A DNA stretch of 5,710 nucleotides, from assembly GCA_023475715.1 (NCBI GenBank), contig JAMCVO010000293.1, positions 1 through 5,710 on the forward strand, read 5' to 3'. The stretch comes from Actinomycetota bacterium (GTDB lineage: Bacteria; Actinomycetota; Humimicrobiia; Humimicrobiales; Humimicrobiaceae). Position numbers and translations under genes: made by a program. Under the pieces are notes generated by a model. It did not search any database and had not been told where the DNA came from. It saw nothing but the letters and a program-made list of their open reading frames with translations. Numbering within the stretch: position 1 is the stretch's first letter; every line of letters begins with the position of its first letter. This document shows positions 1 through 5,710 of this stretch, in pieces.

Positions 1-1
1 T

Positions 2-244
2 TGCCTTGATGTAAATAAAGGCAGGGTTGTAAAGGGAGTAAGTTTTATTAATTTAAAAGATGCAGGAGATCCTGTAGAGCTAGCTGCATTCTATGATAGG
101 GAAGGTGCATCACCAAATGCTCCAACACCAGGCAATACCACAGCATCAGCATTTATTATTGTGCCGGGACTTTTAGTTACTTTAATTTCAGCTCCGATTT
201 TTATAAAAGCATTTTCAACACTTTTAATATTACCCATATTGTAA
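2..244 (+). pseudogene. hisF: HisF (imidazole glycerol phosphate synthase cyclase subunit) N-terminal fragment, broken by an inversion junction
   Basis: The frame is open at the left edge and begins [12 protein letters not shown], followed by [20 protein letters not shown]. This is the N-terminal strand and loop of the HisF (beta/alpha)8 barrel, roughly residues 9 to 45 of a protein usually about 250 residues long. The catalytic aspartate of the CLDV motif (Asp11 in Thermotoga numbering) and the lysine of VVKG (Lys19) are present. HisF uses ammonia delivered by HisH to turn PRFAR into imidazole glycerol phosphate and AICAR. Homology ends at base 109, where DEL.FLDI should follow. The remaining 45 codons up to the stop at 242-244 are not HisF: they read the antisense strand of hisH, so their hydrophobic look is meaningless. 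The start codon and most of the gene lie outside or are missing. The HisF identity is secure; whether the gene is really broken depends on the junction being genuine. Confidence 0.85.
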
Positions 245-264
245 TTTATAATTACTATATACAT
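91..264 (-). pseudogene. hisH: HisH (imidazole glycerol phosphate synthase glutaminase subunit) N-terminal fragment, truncated after codon 53
   Basis: Starting at ATG 264-262 the minus strand encodes [20 protein letters not shown], then an IGAEIKVT segment and [12 protein letters not shown]. These match the first two strands of the HisH class I glutamine amidotransferase, including the PGVG motif (residues 45-48) that forms the oxyanion strand. HisH normally has about 200 residues. The catalytic cysteine and the His-Glu pair would lie further on and are missing. After residue 53 (base 106) the frame reads four unrelated residues and stops at 93-91, because the DNA there is antisense hisF. HisH hydrolyses glutamine and channels ammonia to HisF. 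Its place after hisB in the same direction is the usual his order. The start is chosen by alignment to the family; no strong Shine-Dalgarno precedes it. The usual IIDYGxGN motif reads IINYNMGN here. Identity is firm, but the fragment as it stands could not make an active enzyme. Confidence 0.85.
106..109. other. Inversion junction between hisF and hisH (TGCA microhomology)
   Basis: Plus-strand hisF codons run up to GCA at 107-109 (the Ala of REGA). Minus-strand hisH codons run up to GCA at 108-106 (the Ala of GDA). The shared bases are TGCA, which is its own reverse complement and so could belong to either side. No longer repeat, insertion sequence end or recombinase site is visible around it. 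In a normal operon hisH and hisF lie in the same orientation, so one side has been inverted relative to the other. The arrangement fits an inversion of the DNA between hisH codon 53 and hisF codon ~45, or a template-switch or assembly chimera with a 4-base overlap. Confidence 0.8.
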
Positions 265-295
265 ATTTTTGCTTTACATATATGTTTTAAAATCC

Positions 296-326
296 AAAAT
301 CAAAACAAATAATTGTTTTTGATTTT
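296..326. repeat. AT-rich inverted repeat in the hisB-hisH gap
   Basis: The left arm AAAATCAAAACAA (296-308) pairs with the right arm TTGTTTTTGATTTT (313-326) around a 4-base loop, ATAA. This gives 13 base pairs with one bulged base. It lies between the hisB stop and the hisH start in a 70-base gap. On the transcript the descending arm is U-rich, so it could act as a weak terminator, a processing hairpin or a protein site. Only two pairs are G-C, however, which is poor for an intrinsic terminator, and such repeats arise easily in AT-rich spacers. The structure is seen in the sequence; any role is inference. Confidence 0.4.
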
Positions 327-334
327 ATGAAGAG

Positions 335-919
335 TTAAATGACACCTTTTGTTGAAGGAATGGATGTGCTGCCGCTTAACCTGATTGCGTTTTTCAGTGC
401 AATTCCGAAAGCTTTGAAAATCGCCTCAATAATATGATGGGAGTTTACACCTACATTTTTATTTATATGAAGATTGATATGACTGTTATTTACCAATGCC
501 CTGAAGAAATCCTCCACAAGACCAGTACTCATATTTTCAATCTTTTCATTTAACATATCAACATTATATCTTAAATATGATCTTCCACCTAGGTCAAGAG
601 ATATTGATATTTCAACTTCATCCATTGGCAGTATAATATGTCCAAACCTGGTTATTCCTTCCTTGTTCTTCAGGCAGGCAGAAATTGCAAGCCCAAGGCA
701 AATACCGATATCTTCTATCAGATGGTGCGGATCGACATTGATGTCCCCGCTTGCAGTAATTCTCAGATCAAAATTCCCATGCCTGGCAAAACTTTCCAGC
801 ACATGATTTAAAAATGGAAAAGGAGTTGCTATGTCTGATTTGCCGCTTCCATCAAGATTAAACTCCAGTTCTATATCGGTCTCTTTTGTTTTTCTCTTTA
901 TTATTTCTTTTCTAGGCAT
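335..919 (-). CDS. hisB: Imidazoleglycerol-phosphate dehydratase (monofunctional HisB)
   Basis: HisB removes water from imidazole glycerol phosphate to give imidazole acetol phosphate, the sixth step of histidine synthesis, in the cytoplasm. The 194-residue protein is the usual length of the single-domain enzyme and has no fused histidinol-phosphatase domain. The manganese-binding histidine motifs are all present: FLNHVLESFARHG (His39, His47), DPHHLIEDIG (His65, His66, Glu69), the histidine of NLHI (His151) and NSHHIIEAIFKAFG (His161, His162, Glu165). RFGHIILPMDE (91-101) and the C-terminal IPSTKGVI are also family signatures. The family usually has FLDHM and SGRP, whereas this copy has FLNHV and GGRS; the metal ligands are intact, so it is probably active. 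ATG 919-917 matches the family start (PRKEIIKRKTKETDIE), preceded only by a weak purine-rich stretch. It follows hisG by 37 bases and precedes hisH by 70, so it is probably in one operon with both. Confidence 0.96.
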   Translation of the reverse strand: MPRKEIIKRKTKETDIELEFNLDGSGKSDIATPFPFLNHVLESFARHGNFDLRITASGDINVDPHHLIEDIGICLGLAISACLKNKEGITRFGHIILPMDEVEISISLDLGGRSYLRYNVDMLNEKIENMSTGLVEDFFRALVNNSHINLHINKNVGVNSHHIIEAIFKAFGIALKNAIRLSGSTSIPSTKGVI

Positions 920-956
920 TTATTTCTTACCATTCTTTAAAATTATTTTTAAATTT

Positions 957-1634
957 TTATTTTACAACATTTCCGATTCTTGTGAAAAATTCATTTATTT
1001 TTTCAAATTTCAACCTGTAGCTTACATTATTGGAAATCAGCCTGGTGGTTGAAACCATTATATCACCCATCTCTGCAAGATTATTTTCCTTTAGCGTGCT
1101 GCCCGTTGCAGTTATATCAACAATTTCATCTGCGATACCAAGAACAGGAGCAAGCTCCACAGAGCCGTAGAGCTTAATAATTTCTACCTGCATGCCTTTC
1201 CGGTCAAAATATTTTCGTGCAATATTAGGATATTTGGTAGCTACTTTTATAGAGCCAAAATGTTCATAATGGTTTTTTACTTTTTCTATACAATCTTTTA
1301 ATGTTGCAATAATTATCCTGCAATATCCATTTTTTAAATCCATGAGCTCGAGAACGTTGCTTTCCATTTCAACGAGTACATCCTTACCTGCAAAACCAAT
1401 ATCACATGCACCCTGCTCAACATAAACAGGAACATCCATGGGCCTGACAATTACATATCTGAATCTGTCTTTTTTTGAATATGTAAAAAGCTTCCTGGAT
1501 TCTTCCTGCAGCTCCGAAATATCGTATCCCGCGTTTTTTAAGAGCTTAACACAGGCACCAAAAAGATAGCCTTTCGGAATTGCAATGCTCAAATCATATT
1601 CAGTTTTGTCTGGCGGCAGGAAGTTTTTTTTCAA
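957..1634 (-). CDS. hisG: ATP phosphoribosyltransferase catalytic subunit, short form (HisG)
   Basis: HisG joins ATP and PRPP to give phosphoribosyl-ATP, the first committed step of histidine synthesis. Numbered from the preferred start, the 225-residue protein shows LSIAIPKGYLFGA (16-28), RPMDVPVYVEQGACDIGFAG (64-83), a GYCRIIIATLKD segment, KLYGSVELAPVLGIADEIVD and the PRPP-binding loop DITATGSTLKEN (173-184). The C-terminal ACT-like regulatory domain of the long form is absent, so it needs HisZ, which is encoded immediately upstream. I place the start at TTG 1634-1632: AAGGA (1647-1643) sits 8 bases before it, and it begins 4 bases after the hisZ stop. The same frame stays open to TTG 1697, but that start would add 21 residues with no HisG counterpart, overlapping hisZ. 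A later TTG at 1592, right before SIAIPKG, has no ribosome binding site. Identity is certain; the exact start is likely rather than proven. Confidence 0.95.
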   Translation of the reverse strand: MKKNFLPPDKTEYDLSIAIPKGYLFGACVKLLKNAGYDISELQEESRKLFTYSKKDRFRYVIVRPMDVPVYVEQGACDIGFAGKDVLVEMESNVLELMDLKNGYCRIIIATLKDCIEKVKNHYEHFGSIKVATKYPNIARKYFDRKGMQVEIIKLYGSVELAPVLGIADEIVDITATGSTLKENNLAEMGDIMVSTTRLISNNVSYRLKFEKINEFFTRIGNVVK

Positions 1635-1638
1635 ATTT

Positions 1639-2871
1639 CTATTCCTTGATTTTGCTTTTAAACTCAAACAGTTTAAAATTATTTGTCCCTGGCTCAAGAC
1701 TGTAAATATAGCCGCATTTTCTACTTGCTGCTATTTTTTCCAGATTTTTTTCACAGCCGAAAAGAAGCTCGACAGTTACTCCTTTGCTTTTTATTTCTGA
1801 AGCAAATTGCAGCAATTTTAAGCAATCTTCGGGATTGCCATAGACAATTGTCCGTTCTTTTGACCTTGAAGAATAAAGTTTTGACTGGCCTATGGATTCA
1901 TGCAAAAGATCCACGTCAAGTGCAAATCCGGTAGCAGGAACATCCAGTCCAAACTTTTTTATAAGCCCGTCATATCTGCCGCCGCTTCCAAGCAAATCAA
2001 TTGTTCTGGGGCAATAAACTTCAAATAAAAGTCCTGAATAATATTCAAAATCACGAATTATGCTTAAATCCAGCAGCATATAATCATTAAGTTCAAGCTC
2101 CTTTAAGGCATCGTATACTTTTTTTAAATATGAAAAACTTTCAGTTACTTTTTTTTCATCAACTTTTGAAATCAAGTCATAAATCTTTTCAATATCTTTT
2201 TCAGGCTTTAATAATTCCATGAACAAATCTGATTTTTTACTACCTTTTTTTGATACGAGCTCGCCGATTTCTACAAAATTATTTGAAATAAGATTATTTC
2301 TTACGAGCTCGCCAGTCTTTAAATCAAGCTTTAACCAATCACAAAGACCTTCCACGATCTTAATATGCCCAAGTCCAATCTTAAAATTATCAATTCCCAA
2401 TTTTTTTAATATATTTATTAAAATTGACAGCACCTCAATATCTGATACAAAACCCAAAGAACCGATAAGTTCAAGCCCTGCCTGGCTTACAACCCTTGGC
2501 TTTCCTTTTGAGAGCCCTGATTGTCTGAATGAATTTGCAAAATAAAAAAAACGTGCAGGAAGCTGTTCCGGTTTTATTCTCATACCGGTCAGCCGGGCTA
2601 TTGGAATTGTCATATCTGCTCTGAGTGAAACAAGATTGCCATCAATATCAAAAAAGCTTATAAGCTTATCCTTCCAATTTTTGCCGACACCCGATGAAAT
2701 GTTTTTAGTAAACTCCAGAACAGGTGTCCTTACTTCACCATAACCCCATAACAGGAACTCCTGCCTTATGGTTTCCTTAATGACTTCTCTTTCCAGAGCC
2801 TCTGCCGGAAAAATGTCCCTGAAGCCAAAAGGAAGCTTGACTATTAAATTTTCTTCCTTTTCCTTAAACAT
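1639..2871 (-). CDS. hisZ: ATP phosphoribosyltransferase regulatory subunit (HisZ)
   Basis: HisZ is a paralogue of histidyl-tRNA synthetase that has no charging role. It assembles with short HisG into a hetero-octamer, activates it and carries the histidine feedback site. The 410-residue protein has the class II synthetase-like core: LPFGFRDIFPAEA (13-25), LRADMTIPIARLTG (83-96), PARFFYFANSFRQ (105-117), SQAGLELIG (129-137), DLSIIRDFEYYSGLLFEVY (268-286) and GSGGRYDGLIKKFG followed by VPATGFALDVD (295-321). RDFEYYSG in place of the RGLDYYT-type motif, and its neighbour hisG, favour HisZ over HisS. Residues about 340-395 look like a short alpha/beta C-terminal domain. ATG 2871-2869 is the only sensible start: an in-frame TGA lies two codons upstream and LPFGFRD aligns with the family N-terminus. 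No good Shine-Dalgarno is visible before it. It lies 51 bases after dnaE and 4 bases before hisG. Confidence 0.94.
   Translation of the reverse strand: MFKEKEENLIVKLPFGFRDIFPAEALEREVIKETIRQEFLLWGYGEVRTPVLEFTKNISSGVGKNWKDKLISFFDIDGNLVSLRADMTIPIARLTGMRIKPEQLPARFFYFANSFRQSGLSKGKPRVVSQAGLELIGSLGFVSDIEVLSILINILKKLGIDNFKIGLGHIKIVEGLCDWLKLDLKTGELVRNNLISNNFVEIGELVSKKGSKKSDLFMELLKPEKDIEKIYDLISKVDEKKVTESFSYLKKVYDALKELELNDYMLLDLSIIRDFEYYSGLLFEVYCPRTIDLLGSGGRYDGLIKKFGLDVPATGFALDVDLLHESIGQSKLYSSRSKERTIVYGNPEDCLKLLQFASEIKSKGVTVELLFGCEKNLEKIAASRKCGYIYSLEPGTNNFKLFEFKSKIKE
1643..1647 (-). promoter_or_regulatory. Ribosome binding site deciding the hisG TTG start
   Basis: AAGGA on the minus strand lies inside the last two codons of hisZ (AAG GAA), 8 bases before TTG 1634. 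It is the clearest Shine-Dalgarno-like sequence at any his gene start in the window. Its place across the hisZ end suggests that translation of the two subunits is coupled. Confidence 0.6.
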
Positions 2872-2886
2872 ATATCATAAACTTTA

Positions 2887-2909
2887 TTAAAATATTTCTA
2901 ATATTATAA
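2887..2909. repeat. Palindrome in the dnaE-hisZ gap, possible operator
   Basis: TTAAAATATT (2887-2896) and AATATTATAA (2900-2909) are inverted arms around a 3-base centre, with one mismatched pair. The palindrome overlaps the candidate -10 box of hisZ, a position where a repressor could block transcription. It is made only of A and T in the arms, so chance is a real alternative in this AT-rich spacer. Confidence 0.35.
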
Positions 2910-2931
2910 ATAATTTTGTAATTTACCTCCA
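2903..2931 (-). promoter_or_regulatory. Candidate promoter for the hisZGBH operon
   Basis: A perfect TATAAT lies at 2908-2903 on the minus strand, 32 bases before the hisZ ATG. The -35 region 17 bases upstream is TGGAGG (2931-2926), matching only three of six consensus positions, and it overlaps the dnaE stop codon. It could let the his genes be transcribed apart from dnaE. The weak -35 and AT-rich surroundings make this tentative; read-through from dnaE is the alternative, as no terminator hairpin with a U-tract is seen in the gap. Confidence 0.3.
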
Positions 2932-5710
2932 GATTATTCTATCCTGGAAATGTTCTTTTAATTTATTAAAGAATTCCTCGCTTGGCTTAACACTATAACC
3001 TTCAGGCAAGCTAAAAGTCTTTTCAATGCTTGACCCGTCACCATTTATGATCCTCAGATCAATTCTTGAACTGCCTGAATTGTTCTTTATGATTTCATGG
3101 AGATTATTTATAAGATTTTTATCAAGGTCGGCTTTATTCACTCTCAGTACAATTTTTTCTGATTGGCCCGGTTTAAAAGAATTTTCTTTTTCTGTTTCGC
3201 TAACCTTTCCTTCCACCCTGTCCATAAATTTCACACTTCTTTTAGATTCAGGTTTTTTTATGTCTTCAAGTTCAATTGCTATAAGCTTTATCTGATCTTC
3301 CTTTCTGTCAAGCCTTCCCTTAACCATAATAATTTTATCTTCTTCAACCAGCTCCTTATATTTTTCAAGCACTGTAGGAAAAATTATTACTTCAACATTA
3401 TCGGTCAAGTCTTCCAGTGTCAGAAAATACATCGGCTGACCGCTCTTGGTAAATATCTGCTTTAGTTTGGATATAACCCCGCCAACCAGTTGCGTCGATT
3501 TGTCGGGTTCTTCGTAAAGATTTTCAATAGTATTAAGACTTGAAAGATAATCCTGAAATTCAGCCAGCGGATGGCCTGACACATAAAGCCCGAGCATTTC
3601 TTTTTCAAAATTTAAAAGCTTTTTCTGAGAATATTCCTCATAAAAATGCTCGAACTCCTGGTTAATACCTCCGGTATCATTCTCAATATGACGACCAATA
3701 TGCGAGGAATGCTCTTCCTCAAATAATGAAAACTGTCCGGATTCCTTGCTTTTTTTAACCTTATTTATTTCTTCAATTATATTCTCAAAATTTTCCAGCA
3801 AATATTTCCGGGGTTGTTTGAGAGAATCAAAAGTACCGCTTTTTATAAGGCTTTCAATAGTTTTTTTGTTTAAAACATTACTGCTTACCCTGCTGCAAAA
3901 ATTAAGAAAGCTGGAAAACCTGCCATTTTCTTTTCTTTCCTTAGCTATCAGCTCTATTACATTAGAACCAACATTTTTTATTGCTGAAAGCCCAAATCTT
4001 ACTGAATTTTCAATAATGGTAAAATCACTAAAGCTTTCATTTATATCGGGCGGCAATACTTTAATTCCCAATCTTCTTGTTTCATTAACATACTGAGCTA
4101 CTTTTTCCTGACTTCCCATCCTTATGCTTAAAAGTGCTGCCATGAATTCCACGGGAAAATTAGTTTTAAGGTACGCTGTCTGGTAGGAAATCATCGCATA
4201 TGCTGTGCTGTGAGACTTATTAAAACCATATTCTGCAAAATGATTTACAAGCTCGAATAATTTTTCTGCAGTCTCCTCATTAATAATGCCAACTTTTTTT
4301 GCACTTTCTATGAATTTTTTCTTCTGGCTTCCAAGTATTTTCTTTTTCTTTTTACCGATAGCATCCCTCAGGATGTCCGCTTCAGACATAGTAAATCCTG
4401 CAAGCTTGGAAGCTATCAGCATTACCTGCTCCTGATATAAAATAATTCCATATGTACCCTCAAGTATAGGCTCCAGGCTGGGATGTAAATATTTTATCTT
4501 TTTCTGTTTATTTTTTGCTTCAACAAAATCATTTACCATACCACTCTGGAGTGGGCCTGGCCTGTATAGCGCAAGCAATGCAATAAGGTCTTCAAATTGT
4601 GTCGGCTTAAGATTCATTACCAGCTCACGCATGCCAGAGCTTTCAAGCTGGAAGACTCCCAGGCAATCTCCTGTGCTGAGCATTTCGAAAGTTTTTTTAT
4701 CTTCAAGACTAATGTTATCAATATCCAGATCAATATCTTTTGCCTTCTTTATTAAAAATAAAGTCTTATCTATAAGAGATAATGTCTTCAATCCTAGTAA
4801 ATCCATTTTTAAAAGCCCGATTTCCTGGATGTCTTCCATCTTATACTGCGTAACTATATCACTATCTCCTTCACGCTGGATTGGCGTATAGTGATATAGA
4901 TCCTCAGCAGAAATTACTATGCCCGCAGCATGTATGGAATCCTGACGGACTATTCCTTCAAGGGAGATCGCAGTGTCTATAACCTCTCTGATTTTTTCAT
5001 TGGTGTTATATATTTCCTTTAATTCGGGAACCAAATTCAGTGAATTGTTTATGGTTACATTAAGCTCCATCGGGACAAGTTTTGCAATTCTATCTACCTC
5101 AGAATAAGTTACTTCCAGCACCCTGCCGGCATCTCTGATGGCCTGGCGAGCTGCCATTGTTCCAAATGTTATAAGCTGTGCTACTCTGTTTTCGCCATAT
5201 TTTTGGGATACATATTTTATTACCCGGTCTCTTTTTTCATAACAAAAATCTATATCAATATCGGGCATATTCTTTCTTTCCTCATTAAGAAATCTCTCAA
5301 AAAGCAGCCCATATTTTAATGGTTCAATGTCTGTTATATTCAGAAGATAAGAAACAATGCTTCCTGCAGCCGAACCTCTTCCCGGACCCACCCTGATATC
5401 ATTGTTTTTTGCGAATTTAATCAGGTCCCATACAATCAAAAAATATTCTGCAAAGCCCATTTTTTTTATGACTTCAAGTTCTTTGCTTATCCTATTTTCA
5501 ATTTCCGGTGTTACATTCTTATACCTGGCTTTTAAACCCTCACTGCAAAGATTGGCAAGATATTCATCAGGAGTAAAAGTTTCTGGAACCTCAAATGGAG
5601 GAAGGAGGCTGAGATTCAAAGCTAATTCCAGGTTGCAACGTTCAGCAATTTCAAGGGTATTCTCAACTGAACCCGGGAAATCTTTAAAGATCTCCATCAT
5701 CTGACTGCTG
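2923..5710 (-). CDS. dnaE: DNA polymerase III alpha subunit (DnaE), partial, N-terminus beyond the right edge
   Basis: DnaE is the catalytic subunit of the replicative polymerase. The frame is open at the right edge, so the N-terminal PHP domain and part of the palm (about 260 residues) lie outside. ATG 5700 is internal, since SSQMMEIFKDFPGS aligns within the family. Numbering from that Met: VGPGRGSAAGS (104-114), then MPDIDIDF with the catalytic aspartates Asp147 and Asp149, and KMDLLGLKTL with the third, Asp300. Next come ALYRPGPLQSGMV (377-389), EYGFNKSHSTAYA (490-502) and PPDINESFSDF (550-560). A helix-hairpin-helix region (about 565-625) is followed by a beta-clamp binding motif, QFSLF (656-660), an OB fold (about 736-815) and a C-terminal domain ending DRIIWR. 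This layout is that of DnaE1, not PolC: no exonuclease domain interrupts it and the OB fold follows the fingers. No intein or frameshift is seen. Its downstream neighbour hisZ is co-directional, 51 bases away. Confidence 0.97.
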   Translation of the reverse strand, partial: SSQMMEIFKDFPGSVENTLEIAERCNLELALNLSLLPPFEVPETFTPDEYLANLCSEGLKARYKNVTPEIENRISKELEVIKKMGFAEYFLIVWDLIKFAKNNDIRVGPGRGSAAGSIVSYLLNITDIEPLKYGLLFERFLNEERKNMPDIDIDFCYEKRDRVIKYVSQKYGENRVAQLITFGTMAARQAIRDAGRVLEVTYSEVDRIAKLVPMELNVTINNSLNLVPELKEIYNTNEKIREVIDTAISLEGIVRQDSIHAAGIVISAEDLYHYTPIQREGDSDIVTQYKMEDIQEIGLLKMDLLGLKTLSLIDKTLFLIKKAKDIDLDIDNISLEDKKTFEMLSTGDCLGVFQLESSGMRELVMNLKPTQFEDLIALLALYRPGPLQSGMVNDFVEAKNKQKKIKYLHPSLEPILEGTYGIILYQEQVMLIASKLAGFTMSEADILRDAIGKKKKKILGSQKKKFIESAKKVGIINEETAEKLFELVNHFAEYGFNKSHSTAYAMISYQTAYLKTNFPVEFMAALLSIRMGSQEKVAQYVNETRRLGIKVLPPDINESFSDFTIIENSVRFGLSAIKNVGSNVIELIAKERKENGRFSSFLNFCSRVSSNVLNKKTIESLIKSGTFDSLKQPRKYLLENFENIIEEINKVKKSKESGQFSLFEEEHSSHIGRHIENDTGGINQEFEHFYEEYSQKKLLNFEKEMLGLYVSGHPLAEFQDYLSSLNTIENLYEEPDKSTQLVGGVISKLKQIFTKSGQPMYFLTLEDLTDNVEVIIFPTVLEKYKELVEEDKIIMVKGRLDRKEDQIKLIAIELEDIKKPESKRSVKFMDRVEGKVSETEKENSFKPGQSEKIVLRVNKADLDKNLINNLHEIIKNNSGSSRIDLRIINGDGSSIEKTFSLPEGYSVKPSEEFFNKLKEHFQDRIIWR

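Noticed and set aside
2254..2313. 12-base direct repeat TACGAGCTCGCC (2254-2265 and 2302-2313)
   Set aside because: Both copies lie in hisZ in the same frame, 16 codons apart, and encode two GELV segments of the protein with the same codons. Coding coincidence or a small internal duplication explains it.
2872..2922. T-box, attenuator or histidine leader peptide upstream of hisZ
   Set aside because: The gap is only 51 bases, far too short for a T-box, and has no run of histidine codons or terminator/antiterminator pair.
2926..2930. GGAGG at the dnaE stop as the hisZ ribosome binding site
   Set aside because: It lies more than 50 bases before the hisZ ATG and no ATG, GTG or TTG occurs at usable spacing downstream of it. 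It is simply the TGG AGG codons at the end of dnaE.
4326..4370. Lysine run in DnaE (GKKKKK near residues 449-454, and QKKK) as a possible insertion or frameshift
   Set aside because: The family has a lysine-rich GKKK segment at this point in the fingers domain, and the frame and homology continue intact on both sides.
3026..5704. Several plus-strand open frames of 80-120 codons opposite dnaE, and others opposite hisZ, hisG and hisB
   Set aside because: They are antisense to clearly conserved proteins, show low-complexity Phe/Ser/Leu-rich translations typical of shadows of AT-rich genes, and have no recognisable domain.
1..5710. CRISPR array, tRNA, rRNA, transposon or phage genes, intein
   Set aside because: No regular repeats, cloverleaf, transposase or integrase motifs, or intein splice blocks were seen on either strand.

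Overview
This is an AT-rich bacterial window that is almost fully coding, with nearly all genes on the minus strand. It holds no visible mobile element, CRISPR array, tRNA or rRNA. Reading in the direction of transcription (right to left) it contains: the C-terminal three quarters of a replicative DNA polymerase III alpha subunit (dnaE, running off the right edge), then hisZ, hisG, hisB and the start of hisH. Gaps between genes are 4 to 70 bases. The pairing of a short-form HisG with a separate HisZ regulatory subunit is found in many Firmicutes, cyanobacteria and deep-branching or uncultivated bacteria and excludes an enterobacterial-type pathway. The low GC content, lysine-, isoleucine- and asparagine-rich proteins and a TTG start fit a low-GC bacterium, but I cannot name a taxon.

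The his genes work together. HisG and HisZ form the ATP phosphoribosyltransferase that commits PRPP and ATP to histidine synthesis. HisB removes water from imidazole glycerol phosphate. HisH and HisF are the two halves of the synthase that makes that HisB substrate. hisD, often found between hisG and hisB, is absent here. dnaE has no metabolic link to the pathway; it is a co-directional neighbour 51 bases upstream, and a candidate promoter and a palindrome lie in that gap.

The remarkable region is the left 264 bases. The first 53 codons of hisH run leftwards on the minus strand and stop matching HisH at a TGCA tetranucleotide (106-109). There the DNA turns into codons equivalent to about 9 to 45 of hisF, running rightwards on the plus strand. 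The two genes are joined head to head through an inversion that truncates both. This could be a real inversion within the his operon, or a chimeric join such as whole-genome amplification or misassembly produces. The sequence alone cannot decide, but the artefact is at least as likely. Apart from this junction the window looks like ordinary housekeeping DNA, and I found no evidence of an undescribed system.
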